Assembly (NCBI GenBank): GCA_050486445.1
Contig: JBJHDH010000015.1
Span: 7,065-71,064 of the forward strand
Length of the DNA: 64,000 nt
Direction: 5' to 3'
Source: Euryhalocaulis sp050486445
GTDB taxonomy: Bacteria > Pseudomonadota > Alphaproteobacteria > Caulobacterales > Maricaulaceae
Below, piece after piece: positions 1 through 10,420 of the stretch. The notes beneath the pieces were generated by a model. It was not told the origin of the DNA. It was given only the letters and a program-made list of their open reading frames with translations, and searched no databases. The first letter of the stretch is position 1. Every line of letters begins with the position of its first letter. A program made the translations under genes and the position numbers.

Positions 1-61
1 TCCGCCGCCCGCGCCGGCTCTGCTATCCTTCCCCCAAACACAGAACCGGGGAGAAACAGAC

Positions 62-463
62 ATGGCGGCGGAACTGCATATCCTTCTCTGGGCGGCGGCT
101 TTGGGCCTCGCCCATATCCTGCTGGCGGCGATGGTCTGGACCCGCGAGGTCGGCCTTAAATACAACGCCGGCCCGCGCGACGAACCGCGCGAGGTCAAAT
201 CCGTCCTCGCCGGCCGCCTCTCCCGCGCGCGGCGGAATTTCTTCGAGACCTTCCCGCTGTTCGCCGCCGCGATTCTGGTCGCCGCCATCGCCGGCAATAC
301 CGGCGGCCATGCGGGATGGGGCGCGCTGCTCTATCTGATCGCCCGCATCGTCTATCTGCCGCTCTATGCGCTGGGCATTCCGTATCTGCGCAGCCTGGTC
401 TGGCTGGCCTCGATGATTGGCCTCGTCATCGTCTGGCTGGCGGCGGCTGGGATGCTGGCCTAG
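62..463 (+). CDS. MAPEG family membrane protein
   Basis: A 133-residue integral membrane protein with about four hydrophobic segments (residues 5-25, 65-80, 85-105 and 110-132). A conserved polar stretch after the first segment (VGLKYNAGPRD) and a basic-aromatic turn (RARRNFFETFPLFAAAI) match the MAPEG superfamily of glutathione- and eicosanoid-related membrane enzymes. Bacterial members are mostly uncharacterised, so the family is clear but the substrate is not. A GGGGAG ribosome-binding site lies just upstream of the ATG. It is convergent with sufA and independent of the suf operon. Confidence 0.85.
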   Translation: MAAELHILLWAAALGLAHILLAAMVWTREVGLKYNAGPRDEPREVKSVLAGRLSRARRNFFETFPLFAAAILVAAIAGNTGGHAGWGALLYLIARIVYLPLYALGIPYLRSLVWLASMIGLVIVWLAAAGMLA

Positions 464-475
464 GCGCAGGCGCGG

Positions 476-512
476 TGATCTCCCCTGTGCGTAGCGCGCA
501 GAGAATCTCCGC
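476..512. repeat. Degenerate GTGATC(C)TCCCC palindrome
   Basis: The short gap between the MAPEG gene and sufA contains GTGATCTCCCCTGTGCG and an imperfect GC-rich inverted repeat. It resembles the first block of the composite palindromes near 38.4, 39.9 and 45.2 kb, but it is incomplete, so membership of that family is tentative. Confidence 0.4.
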
Positions 513-881
513 TCACGCCCGCTTCGCCTCGGCCAGCGTCACGCTCTCGCCACAGCCGCAGGCGTCTGTCTGGTTCGGATTGTTGAACACGAATTTGGAG
601 TGGAGCTGCGTGGTCTCATAATCGATCTCGGCGCCCAGCAGGAACAGCACCGCCTTGGCGTCGATCACGATCTCCACGCCCCTGTCGGCGACGCGCTCGT
701 CGAACTTCTCCGGCGCGTCCACCATCTCCATCACATATTCCATCCCGGCGCAGCCGCCATTCTTCACGCCGACGCGCAGAAACCCGGCGCCCTGCCGCGC
801 CATCAGCGCCTTCACGCGCGCCGCCGCGCGATCGGTCAGCGTGACGACCTGGCCCGAGCCCATCTGGTTTGAAAGGGGCAT
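513..881 (-). CDS. sufA: HesB/IscA-type Fe-S carrier SufA
   Basis: A 122-residue A-type iron-sulfur carrier that receives clusters from SufBCD and passes them to apo-proteins. The three conserved cysteines are visible: one in GVKNGGCAGMEY and the pair in the C-terminal ACGCGES. Translation is taken from the ATG at 881 (MPLSNQ), because upstream residues in this frame are arginine-rich and overlap sufT out of frame. It is the last gene of the suf operon, 14 bases after sufT. Confidence 0.93.
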   Translation of the reverse strand: MPLSNQMGSGQVVTLTDRAAARVKALMARQGAGFLRVGVKNGGCAGMEYVMEMVDAPEKFDERVADRGVEIVIDAKAVLFLLGAEIDYETTQLHSKFVFNNPNQTDACGCGESVTLAEAKRA

Positions 882-895
882 CACAGCATCCCCGG

Positions 896-1372
896 TTACA
901 ACATACCAAGTTCGAGGCGCGCCTCGTCGGACATCTTGTCCGGCGTCCAGGGCGGATCGAACACCATGTTCACCTCGGCCCCGCGCACGCCGGGCACGGC
1001 CTCCACGGCGTTTTCGACCCAGCCCGGCATTTCGCCGGCCACCGGGCACGCCGGCGCGGTCAGCGTCATCTGGATACTGACATCGTATTCGTCGGAAATA
1101 TCGACGCCGTAGATCAGGCCCAGCTCATACACATCCACCGGGATTTCCGGGTCATAGACCGATTTCAGCGCAGCGATGATGTCGGCAGTCAGACGCTCCA
1201 GCTCCGCCACCGGAATTGCGGACTCCGCCTTCTCCGCCGTCTCCGCATCATGCCCGCAGCCACAGCCCTGCGCGTGGTCATGCGCATGGCTGTGAGCGTC
1301 CGCGTCCGCATCCGCCGGTTCACGCGGCGCAGGCGGCGTCAGGCTGATAATATCCCGTGCGTTGTCTTCCAT
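896..1372 (-). CDS. sufT: SUF-associated DUF59/MIP18 protein SufT with a His-rich head
   Basis: A 158-residue DUF59 (MIP18-like) protein. The domain occupies roughly residues 50-158 and shows the family signatures DPEIPVDVYELGLIY and LTAPACPVAGEMP, whose Cys is the conserved functional residue. SufT proteins assist Fe-S cluster maturation. Residues 20-45 form an unusual low-complexity segment rich in His, Asp and Cys (HSHAHDHAQGCGCGHD) that could bind metal; that role is inferred. It lies between sufS and sufA in the operon. Confidence 0.9.
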   Translation of the reverse strand: MEDNARDIISLTPPAPREPADADADAHSHAHDHAQGCGCGHDAETAEKAESAIPVAELERLTADIIAALKSVYDPEIPVDVYELGLIYGVDISDEYDVSIQMTLTAPACPVAGEMPGWVENAVEAVPGVRGAEVNMVFDPPWTPDKMSDEARLELGML

Positions 1373-1412
1373 CTCGATCCCTCAGGGCAAAATCCCTTTT
1401 GCCCGGCTCATC

Positions 1413-2654
1413 CTAAATCAGCATTTCCCGCGCCTTCTTCAAGGCGCCCAGAAACACATCGACCTCCTCCACGGTGTTATAGGCGGCGAAGCTCGCCCGC
1501 GCCGTGGAATGCACGCCCAGATGCGCCATCAGCGGTTCGGCGCAATGCTGGCCGGCGCGCACCGCCACGCCATATTTGTCCAGCAATTGCGCCAGATCGT
1601 GCGGATGCGCGCCCTCGAACGAAAAGCTGAGGATCGCGCCCTTGCCCGGCGCCGTTCCATGCACGCGCCCGCCCTGCTCCAGCACGCCCTCGGTGGCGCG
1701 CGCCAGCAGCATGGCCTCATGCGCGGCGATGGCGGCGCGGTCCTGCGCCATCAGCCAGCGCGCCGCCGCGCCAAATCCGGCGGCCTCCACAATGGCGGGC
1801 GTGCCGGCCTCGAATTTGTGCGGCGGTTCGGCATAGCTCACCGCATCCCGCGCCACGCTTTCGATCATTTCGCCGCCGCCCTGATAGGGCGGCAGACGGT
1901 CCAGCCAGTCGCCAGCGGCGTAGAGCGCGCCGATCCCGGTCGGGCCATAGAGCTTGTGCGCGGTCACCGTATAGAAATCCACGCCCAGCGCCGTCACGTC
2001 CGGCGCGCCATGCACCGCGGCCTGCGAGCCGTCCAGCAGCACCGGAATCCCGCGCGCATGGGCCAGCCGCGCAATCGCCGCCCCGTCTGTCTTCGTCCCC
2101 AGCACGTTGGACATATGGGTAAGCGCGACCAGTTTTGTGCGCGGTCCCAGCGCCGCTTCATAGGCGTCCATGTCCAGCGCGCCGTCCGCCAGCACCGGAA
2201 CCCATTTCAGCACCGCGCCCTTGCGCTCACGCAGGAAATGCCACGGCACGATATTGGAGTGATGCTCCATGATTGAGAGCACGATCTCGTCGCCCTCGCC
2301 AAAACTCTCGCCCAGCGAAGACGCCACCAGATTGATCGCCTCGGTCGTCCCGCGCGTGAACACGATGCGCCGGGGCGAATCCGCGCCCAGCAGCCGCGCC
2401 ACATCCGCGCGCGCGCCCTCGTATGCCTGCGTCGACTCGTTCGCCAGCGTATGCAGGCCGCGATGCACGTTGGCGTAGCTGTGCTCCATCGCGTGCATCA
2501 TCGCGCCGGTCACCGCGCGCGGTTTCTGCGCGCTGGCGGCGTTGTCCAGATAGACCAGCGCCTCGCCATTCACCCGGCGGCCGAGAATCGGAAACTCCGG
2601 CCGGATCGCGCGCGGGTCGAACCCCGCCACAGGATGTTTCAGCGCCGCGGTCAC
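1413..2654 (-). CDS. sufS: SufS cysteine desulfurase (class II)
   Basis: A 413-residue PLP enzyme that takes sulfur from cysteine for Fe-S assembly. The PLP lysine is K234 in TAHKLYGP and the persulfide cysteine is C371 in AGQHCAEPL, with HHSNIVPW and FEAGTPAI also typical of SufS/CsdA. The chosen start is a GTG at 2654. It shares the bases GTGA with the sufD stop, indicating translational coupling, and gives the usual family length. The longer frame upstream is only sufD read out of frame. Confidence 0.95.
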   Translation of the reverse strand: MTAALKHPVAGFDPRAIRPEFPILGRRVNGEALVYLDNAASAQKPRAVTGAMMHAMEHSYANVHRGLHTLANESTQAYEGARADVARLLGADSPRRIVFTRGTTEAINLVASSLGESFGEGDEIVLSIMEHHSNIVPWHFLRERKGAVLKWVPVLADGALDMDAYEAALGPRTKLVALTHMSNVLGTKTDGAAIARLAHARGIPVLLDGSQAAVHGAPDVTALGVDFYTVTAHKLYGPTGIGALYAAGDWLDRLPPYQGGGEMIESVARDAVSYAEPPHKFEAGTPAIVEAAGFGAAARWLMAQDRAAIAAHEAMLLARATEGVLEQGGRVHGTAPGKGAILSFSFEGAHPHDLAQLLDKYGVAVRAGQHCAEPLMAHLGVHSTARASFAAYNTVEEVDVFLGALKKAREMLI

Positions 2655-3817
2655 AGCATCGCCTCCAGATCGTCGCCCACGCCCCCGGCGGCGCGTCCCA
2701 GCCAGTTCCGCGCGGCCAGCAAAAGCTGCTCCCGCGCCGTGTCGTTCGCCACATGCGCGAACGCCTCGGCCACAAACGCCTCGACCAGCAGCGCCCGCGC
2801 CTCGTCCTCGCCCACGCCCCGGCTGCGCATGTAAAAGAGCGCCTGCTCGTCCAGCGCGCCTACGGTATTGCCATGCGCGCACTGCACATCGTCGGCATAG
2901 ATCAGCAGCTCCGGCTTGGCGTTGGCCTGCGCCCCGTCATCCAGCAACAGCGCGCCGTGCTTCATGCGCGCGTCCGTGCCCTGCGCCGCCTGCTCCACCA
3001 CGAACCGTCCCTGAAACACCGCGGCGCCGCGCTCATCCACCGCGCCCTTGACCAGTTGCGCGGTGCGGCAGTCCGGCGCGCGATGGCGCACCACGCTGGT
3101 CAGGTCGGCATGGCGCCGCGCCCGCAGCAGATAGGCGCCATCCAGCCGCGCTTCCGCGCCCGGCCCGTCATGGTCCAGATGCGTTTCCAGCCGCGCCAGA
3201 CGCGCGCCAAAGGTCAGGCTGGTCTGGTTCAGCCGCGCCCGCGCGGCCAGCGCGATTTCAGCCGTCACCACCACGACGCCGTCGCCGTCATCTTCCTGCC
3301 GCATCACGCGCTCCAGCGTCGCGCCCTCGCCCAGGCGATAGCGCAGCGCCACATTGGCGAAGGCGCCGTTCTGCACGCGATAGGTCTCGGCCACGCTGGC
3401 GTGCGCGCCCGGCGCTACGTCGATCTCGATCACCCGGTGATGCGCCGCGCCGGCCGGCACATTAACCTCGATCCAGACCGGCTCGGCGTCCACGCCCAGC
3501 GCAAACACATCCGCCGCCCCGGCGAAACTGGCGGCCAGCGCCGGCATGGTCAGGGCGGGCGCGGCCTCCAGCGCATAGCGGCCCATTGGCGCTGGCGAAA
3601 AGCCGATAGCGTTCAGCGACAGCGGCGCGTCCGCTTCCTTCAGCGCCGCGCGCAAATCGGAATATTTCCAGTCCTCCACCCGCCGGTGCGGCAGGCCGGT
3701 CTTCGCAAACACGTCCCACGACGCCACGCGCGCGGCATCGGCGCCGTCCAGCGTCGCGAACGCTTCGGCAAAGCCCTTTTCGGCGGGCGTGGGCGTTTTG
3801 ACAGAAAGCGGAGTCAA
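2651..3817 (-). CDS. sufD: Fe-S scaffold subunit SufD
   Basis: A 388-residue SufD. The N-terminal RRVEDWKYSDL is the usual SufD signature, and the C-terminal half carries the SufB/SufD core with CAHGNTVGALDEQALFYMRSRG, including the conserved Cys-x-His. With SufB and SufC it forms the SufBC2D scaffold. It starts one base after the sufC stop and overlaps sufS by four bases, so the three are translated as a unit. Confidence 0.95.
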   Translation of the reverse strand: MTPLSVKTPTPAEKGFAEAFATLDGADAARVASWDVFAKTGLPHRRVEDWKYSDLRAALKEADAPLSLNAIGFSPAPMGRYALEAAPALTMPALAASFAGAADVFALGVDAEPVWIEVNVPAGAAHHRVIEIDVAPGAHASVAETYRVQNGAFANVALRYRLGEGATLERVMRQEDDGDGVVVVTAEIALAARARLNQTSLTFGARLARLETHLDHDGPGAEARLDGAYLLRARRHADLTSVVRHRAPDCRTAQLVKGAVDERGAAVFQGRFVVEQAAQGTDARMKHGALLLDDGAQANAKPELLIYADDVQCAHGNTVGALDEQALFYMRSRGVGEDEARALLVEAFVAEAFAHVANDTAREQLLLAARNWLGRAAGGVGDDLEAML

Positions 3818-3818
3818 T

Positions 3819-4568
3819 TCAGGCGGCCTCGCTCAGATATTTGTCATAGCCCTCGGCCTCCAGCTCGCGCGCCAGTTCCGGCCCGCCGCTGGCGACAATC
3901 CTGCCCGCCGCCATCACATGCACCCGGTCGGGCGAAAGATGGTCCAGCAGGCGCTGATAATGGGTGATGACCAGCATTCCGCGATTGGGCGCGCGCAGGC
4001 TCTCCACCCCCTCGGCCACGACGCGCAGCGCGTCGATATCCAGCCCGGAATCCGTCTCGTCCAGAATCAGGAATTTCGGCTCCAGCAGCAGCGCCTGAAA
4101 AATCTCCATCCGCTTCTTCTCGCCGCCGGAAAAGCCGACATTCAGCGGCCGTTTCAGCATGGCGGAATCGATGCGCAACGCGCTTGCGGCCTCGCGCGCC
4201 GCCTTCATGAAATCGGGGGCGGACATTTCCTCCGCCCCGCGCGCCCTCCGCTGGGCGTTCAGCGCCGTGCGCACAAAGGTCAGCGTCGGCACTCCGGCCA
4301 GCTCCAGCGGATACTGAAAGCTGAGAAACAGGCCGCGCGCCGCGCGCTCGTCGGGCGGCAACTCCGAAATATCCTCGCCCTGAAACTCGATCACGCCGGA
4401 ATCCGGCGCATAGCCGTCCCGTCCCGCCAGACAATAAGACAGCGTGGATTTGCCCGATCCGTTCGGGCCCATCACGGCGTGCACCTCGCCGGCCGGAACC
4501 TCCAGGCTGAGGCCCTTCAGGATATCCTTCCCGGCGATGGAAACGTGCATATCTTTGATGCTAAGCAT
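3819..4568 (-). CDS. sufC: Fe-S assembly ATPase SufC
   Basis: A 249-residue ABC-type ATPase of the SufBCD complex. Walker A (GPNGSGKST), the signature FSGGEKKRMEI typical of SufC, Walker B (FLILDETDSGLD) and the switch His (VITHYQR) are all present. It sits immediately before sufD and about 15 bases after the small membrane-protein gene. Confidence 0.96.
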   Translation of the reverse strand: MLSIKDMHVSIAGKDILKGLSLEVPAGEVHAVMGPNGSGKSTLSYCLAGRDGYAPDSGVIEFQGEDISELPPDERAARGLFLSFQYPLELAGVPTLTFVRTALNAQRRARGAEEMSAPDFMKAAREAASALRIDSAMLKRPLNVGFSGGEKKRMEIFQALLLEPKFLILDETDSGLDIDALRVVAEGVESLRAPNRGMLVITHYQRLLDHLSPDRVHVMAAGRIVASGGPELARELEAEGYDKYLSEAA

Positions 4569-4582
4569 GGCTCTTGTTTCTG

Positions 4583-4909
4583 TTATTTTTGATCGGTCTC
4601 TACGGGCCAGCCGCGCGCCCGCTTGATACGGTTCACATGGCCGGTCCAGTAATCCTCGGCGCTGCGTTCGGGATCGCAGGTCATCCGCGTCAGCAGCATA
4701 TAGGCTGTCACAGCCACACCGGCCCAGGCGAACGCAAAGACCAGCGCCAGCGCCCGGTCGGGCGCCAATCCGATAACAACGCCCACCCCGGTCAGCATGA
4801 TGAGGAGATAGAGAGTGAACGCCGTCCAGCCCTGCCAGGAAACCGGCGTCCGGCCGCGCAGCCCCTTGGCCGAACGGGCGAACCAGTAGCGTTTCGCGGT
4901 TCCGCTCAT
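4583..4909 (-). CDS. Small membrane protein within the suf operon
   Basis: A 108-residue protein of unknown function with two probable transmembrane helices (about residues 30-49 and 55-75) and charged ends. Its start overlaps the stop of the upstream oxygenase gene by four bases (ATGA), and sufC follows about 15 bases later, so it is part of the suf transcript. No family was recognised. Its place between two Fe-dependent functions is the only clue to its role. Confidence 0.75.
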   Translation of the reverse strand: MSGTAKRYWFARSAKGLRGRTPVSWQGWTAFTLYLLIMLTGVGVVIGLAPDRALALVFAFAWAGVAVTAYMLLTRMTCDPERSAEDYWTGHVNRIKRARGWPVETDQK

Positions 4910-5600
4910 CGCGGCCCTCCCTGTGGCGGCACGGGCTCCAGATTCATCGCGATGGAAATGCGCTCGCCATCGCCGCGATAGGGCCGCACGCCGTGCCGCA
5001 GCCAGGACGGAAACAGGATCAGATCGCCCGCGCGCGGCCGCAAATCGTGCTGCCAGTGCTGCGGCTGGCCGTCCGGCCCGCGCAGGCGGAAACTAGGCGC
5101 ATGCATGAAGGCGCCGGGAAAGCGCGGATCCTCGAAATAGATTTCGCCGCCTACATCCTCCTGCGCGCGGTCTCCGATTCCCAGATCGACATAGAACACC
5201 GCCGCCCAGAGATTGCCCGGATGCACATGCAGCATGTTGGAGGCGCCGGGACCGGAAACATTGGCCCACATCTGCACCGCCCATCCCACCTTGTCCCAGC
5301 CATAGCCTTCGGAATGGGTGATGTTCCGCGCCATATCGACGGCCGTATCGGCCAGCATCCGCGCCGCATCGCCGCCCCATTGCGGCATCCCGGCGTCGGA
5401 ATGCCAGCCCCCGACATTGGAGCGCATCAGGCCCGGGTCGTTTGCCTTGCGTGCAAGGATCGCGGCCTTGAGATCGGCGATCAGCGCATCGGGGTTCTTC
5501 AGGCGCGCAACCACAATCGGCGTCTGGAACAGGCCGTTATAGGAAGCGTCCAGCGCAAGGTCGTAGCCGGGCGCGGCGCCCGCGATCTGCTCGTCCACGC

Positions 5601-5604
<4 letters not shown>
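4906..5604 (-). CDS. 2OG-Fe(II) oxygenase-like protein (TIGR02466 type)
   Basis: A 232-residue protein resembling the putative 2OG-Fe(II) oxygenase family PF13759/TIGR02466. Family features are the NMLHVHPGNLWAAVFYVD stretch with candidate iron-ligand histidines, EIYFEDPR, and the late LFPSWLRHGVRPYRGDGERI with the distal His and the Arg expected to hold 2-oxoglutarate. The ATG at 5604 overlaps the sufB stop (ATGA). An Fe(II)-dependent enzyme cotranscribed with Fe-S assembly genes is notable. Its substrate is unknown. Confidence 0.82.
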
Positions 5605-7072
<1,468 letters not shown>

Positions 7073-7073
<1 letters not shown>

Positions 7074-8212
7074 CAGGCTGCCCTCGCTTTCATGCGTGCA
7101 TAGGCGCCGCGCCAGGCTTCGACAAAGCGCGCCACGTCTTCCTCCGTTGTATTCCAGCCCAGCGAGACGCGGATGGCGCAACCGGCAAGCTCACCCGCCC
7201 CCATCGCGTCCAGCACATGGCTGCGCGAAACCTTGCCGGAACTGCACGCGCTGCCCGCGCTGACCGCGACGCCCGCCAGGTCCAGCGCCATCACCTGCGT
7301 CTCGCCGGCAAAGCCCGGCGTGGCGAAGCACAGCGTGTTGTACAGCCGGTCACGCTGGTGTCCGAAAACCACAATCTCCGGAAACTCCTCGGCCAGCGTT
7401 CCCTCAATTTCCTCCGTCATGAATTGCAGCAGCCGGACATTCCAAAGACCCAGCTCCGCCACGGCGCCGAACCCCGCGATGGCGGGCAAATTCTCCGTCC
7501 CGGCGCGATGGCCGCGCTCATGTCCGCCGCCATGCTGGATACGCGCCAGCCGCGCGCCCCCGTTTTCATTCGAGCCCAATACCAGCGCGCCAACGCCCAC
7601 GGGCCCGCCCGCCTTGTGCGCCGACAGCGTCAGCAGGTCCGCGCCCAGCTCCGCCATCGTCACCGGCATCCGGCCCAGCGCCTGCGCCGCGTCCACATGG
7701 ATCAACCCGCCCGCCTCACGCACGATGCGCGCGGCCTCCGTCACCGGCTGAACCACGCCGGTCTCGTTATTGGCCAGCATCAGGCTGACCAGCGCCGGGC
7801 CGCCATCGCGCAGCATCGTCTCCAGCGCGCCGGTGTCCGCCGCGCCCGATGGCAGAACAGGCAGGATGACCAGTTCCGCCGCGCCCTCGCGCGCCAGCGC
7901 CCGCGCCGTCTCCAGCACGCTGACATGCTCGATGGCCGAAACGATCAGCCGGTTCAGGCCATGGCCCTTCAACCCGCCGCGCAACGCCAGAGTGTTCGCC
8001 TCGGTCCCGCCGGATGTGAAAATCACATCCTCCGCGCAGGCGCCCACGGCGCCCGCCACTTGCTCGCGCGCGTTTTCCAGCGCCGCTTTCGCCTTGCGCC
8101 CCGGCGTATGCACCGACGAGGCGTTGCCGCCAATATCCAGCGCCGCCAGCATCGCCGCGCGCGCCTCGGGGCGCAGCGGCGAGGTCGCATTATGATCCAG
8201 ATAGACGCTCAT
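7073..8212 (-). CDS. Cysteine desulfurase, IscS/NifS type (class I)
   Basis: A 379-residue class I cysteine desulfurase. PLP binds K200 in SAHKAGGP, and the catalytic cysteine is C323 in the flexible-loop motif SAGSACSSGK, both diagnostic of the NifS/IscS branch rather than SufS. The operon therefore encodes two desulfurases, this one and SufS. It follows the Rrf2 regulator by nine bases. Whether it serves Fe-S assembly or another sulfur pathway such as tRNA thiolation cannot be told from the sequence. Confidence 0.93.
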
Positions 8213-8221
8213 GTCCTATGC

Positions 8222-8692
8222 TCATTGCTGAATCTGTTGCTGCGCCATATGGCGCGCCGCGCTCTGCCCGCGCGCATCGACGCCGGGAAAGCGGCCGGCG
8301 GCCAGATCGGCCAGCGTCACCGTGTGCAGAAATCCGGCGATATGGCGTCCGAACGCCACCCACAGATCGTGGCTGAGACAGCGATGCGCCGCCCCGGTGC
8401 AGGGCGCGCCATCCTCGCGGCAGCCGGTGATGACCAGCCGTTCCTCCACCGCCTCCAGAATCGCGGCGATGGTGATGTCGCCCGGCGCCTCGGCCAGGCG
8501 ATAGCCGCCGCCCGGCCCGCGCACGCTTTCGGCCAGCCCCGCCCGGCGCAGCCGCGCCAGAATCTGGTCCAGGAACGGCGCGGCGATATGTTCGTTCTCC
8601 GCGATCTCCGCCGCCGAAAGCGGCGCGCCGCCGGCGCGCGCCAGCGCGCCCATGGCGGTGACCGCGTAACGTCCCTTGGCCGAAAGCTGCAT
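8222..8692 (-). CDS. iscR: Rrf2-family Fe-S-sensing regulator (IscR-like)
   Basis: A 156-residue Rrf2 regulator: winged-helix N-terminus (residues 1-75, starting MQLSAKGRYAVTAM) and three cysteines C91, C98 and C105 that would ligate a [2Fe-2S] cluster as in IscR. As first gene of the suf operon, with an IscR type 1 box upstream, it most likely represses its own operon when its cluster is intact. The start at 8692 gives the standard length and N-terminus. Alphaproteobacterial relatives are named either iscR or sufR. Confidence 0.92.
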   Translation of the reverse strand: MQLSAKGRYAVTAMGALARAGGAPLSAAEIAENEHIAAPFLDQILARLRRAGLAESVRGPGGGYRLAEAPGDITIAAILEAVEERLVITGCREDGAPCTGAAHRCLSHDLWVAFGRHIAGFLHTVTLADLAAGRFPGVDARGQSAARHMAQQQIQQ

Positions 8693-8833
8693 GACCGAAC
8701 TCCAGAGCCTGTCCCTGCCCCAACGCCTATCCGTGAAACAGGGGTGTGAAGCAGGACGCCGCTTACAAAGCTCGCAATCCGGCGCGGGCTTTGTTATAGG
8801 CGCGCGCCCTGCGGCGCACATGCTCGACCTAGT

Positions 8834-8858
8834 AAACCTGACTGAATTGGTCAAGTAT
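8834..8858 (-). promoter_or_regulatory. IscR (Rrf2) type 1 operator over the suf promoter
   Basis: Read on the minus strand this 25-base site is ATACTTGAC, then CAATTC, then AGTCAGGTTT. It agrees with the E. coli IscR type 1 consensus (ATASYYGACTRWWWYAGTCRRSTAT) at 23 of 25 positions counted by eye. It contains TTGACC, usable as a -35 element, so cluster-loaded repressor would block RNA polymerase. The site is about 140 bases upstream of the rrf2 start codon and lies between divergent genes. Confidence 0.85.
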
Positions 8859-8898
8859 TACATGCGCCGCCAGCCCCTGAAACTGCAGCGGATGCCCT

Positions 8899-9636
8899 AT
8901 GCCTGACGTCATTATCCCCGGCCCCGCCGGCCGCCTGGAAGGGCGTTATCGTCCCGGCCGCACGCAGAATTCGGCCATCGCCATGATTATGCACCCCCAT
9001 CCCAACGGGGGCGGCCATATGAACAGCCAGCTTACGCTGGCGCTCTACGACATTTTCAAGGAGCGCGGCTTTGGCGTGCTGCGCTTCAATTTCCGCGGCG
9101 TCGGCCGCAGCCAGGGAAGCTGGGACCAGGGCCTGGGCGAGCTGTCCGACGCCGCCACGGCGCTGGACTGGTTCCAGGAAATCAACCCCCACGCCCATTT
9201 CACCTGGGTCGCAGGCCACAGTTTCGGCGCCTATATCGCCATGCAATTGCTGATGCGCCGGCCAGAGATTGACGGCTTCGTCGCCGTCGCGCCGCCCACC
9301 AATATGTATGATTTCTCGTTCCTGGCGCCCTGCCCGTCCTCGGGCGTGATCGTTTCGGGCGAATCCGACACCATCGTGCCGCATGACGACATCGCCCGCG
9401 CCGTGCCGCGCATCCGGGTGCAGAAGGGCCGTGTCATCACCCATGACTCGGTCAAGGGCGCCGGGCATTTCTTCACCGGCAAGGTCGATCCGCTGGTGAA
9501 GAAGATCGACGCCTATCTCGATTCCCGCCTGCCGCCCGCCTATGGCGGCTATGCCGAGATCGCGCACGAAGACGAGCCCGCCGAATACGACGAAAGCGCA
9601 CTCTCCGACGACGAAGAGGACGATTCCGATGACTGA
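8899..9636 (+). CDS. Alpha/beta hydrolase (COG2945-like)
   Basis: A 245-residue alpha/beta hydrolase with the nucleophile elbow GHSFG, the early HPHPNGGGHM loop, GVLRFNFRGVGRSQG, an Asp-containing SGESDTIVP and a late catalytic His in GAGHFFTGK. The C-terminal 25 residues are strongly acidic (EDEPAEYDE...DDEEDDSDD). Relatives are short esterase/hydrolases without a defined substrate. It is divergent from the suf operon, and its last eight bases overlap the next gene. Confidence 0.85.
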   Translation: MPDVIIPGPAGRLEGRYRPGRTQNSAIAMIMHPHPNGGGHMNSQLTLALYDIFKERGFGVLRFNFRGVGRSQGSWDQGLGELSDAATALDWFQEINPHAHFTWVAGHSFGAYIAMQLLMRRPEIDGFVAVAPPTNMYDFSFLAPCPSSGVIVSGESDTIVPHDDIARAVPRIRVQKGRVITHDSVKGAGHFFTGKVDPLVKKIDAYLDSRLPPAYGGYAEIAHEDEPAEYDESALSDDEEDDSDD

Positions 9637-10387
9637 TTCCGGTTCCGGCTTTCTCAGCGGCCGCCTGAATGGCCGCACAGTCATCGTCTCGGGCGCCAGT
9701 TCCGGCATTGGCGAGGCTGTGGCCCACGCCCTCGCGGCGCAGAACATGAAGCTCGTCATCGCCGCGCGCCGCGCTGACAAGCTCGCCGCCGTGGCCGGCG
9801 AGATCAATGCGCGCGGCAAGGGTCAGGCCCTGCCCGTGCAGGCTGACGTGACCAAAGAGGCGGACGTCGCCAATCTGTTCAGCAAGGCGCACGCGCATCT
9901 GGGTTCGCTCGATCTTCTGGTGAATGTCGCCGGCGTGGCGCAGGCCACGCGCATCGAGGACATGCCCTACGAAGAATGGCGCACCGTGCTCGACGCCTCC
10001 ATCACCTCGGTCTTCCTGACCGGGCGCGAGGCGTTCCGCATCATGAAACAGCAGGGGCGCGGCCGCATCATCTCCATCGGCTCGATCAGCGCGAAAATGC
10101 CGCGCATGGGCGCGGTCGCCTATGTCGCCGCCAAATTCGGGCTGGAGGGCATGAACCGCGCAATGGGTCTGGAAGGCCGCGACTACGGCATCACCTGCTC
10201 GGTCATTCATCCGGGCTTCACCGCCACCGGCTTTGGCGAAGACGCCGGCCACACCGCCGGGCGCGACTCGCTCGATCCCGCCGATATCGGCCGCGCCGTG
10301 GTGTTCGCCGCCGACCTGCCGGACGAGGCGAACCAGCTCGACACGACCATCTTCCCCATCGGCCAGCCGTTTCTGGGAAGGGGCTGA
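9629..10387 (+). CDS. Short-chain dehydrogenase/reductase
   Basis: A 252-residue classical SDR. The nucleotide-binding motif is GASSGIG near residue 25, with NVAG in the core, the catalytic Ser in IGSIS, and Tyr and Lys in YVAAK. R32 and nearby basic residues (AARRADK) suggest NADP(H) preference; this is inferred. The ATG at 9629 overlaps the hydrolase gene by eight bases, so the two are coupled. The substrate is unknown. Confidence 0.9.
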   Translation: MTDSGSGFLSGRLNGRTVIVSGASSGIGEAVAHALAAQNMKLVIAARRADKLAAVAGEINARGKGQALPVQADVTKEADVANLFSKAHAHLGSLDLLVNVAGVAQATRIEDMPYEEWRTVLDASITSVFLTGREAFRIMKQQGRGRIISIGSISAKMPRMGAVAYVAAKFGLEGMNRAMGLEGRDYGITCSVIHPGFTATGFGEDAGHTAGRDSLDPADIGRAVVFAADLPDEANQLDTTIFPIGQPFLGRG

Positions 10388-10420
10388 CGGGGCGCGGAAC
10401 ACGGAGCGCGCTCTGAAAAG

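Noticed and set aside
7217..8749. 510-codon plus-strand open frame opposite the desulfurase and rrf2
   Set aside because: A composition-driven shadow of real minus-strand genes; it has no motifs and no ribosome-binding site.
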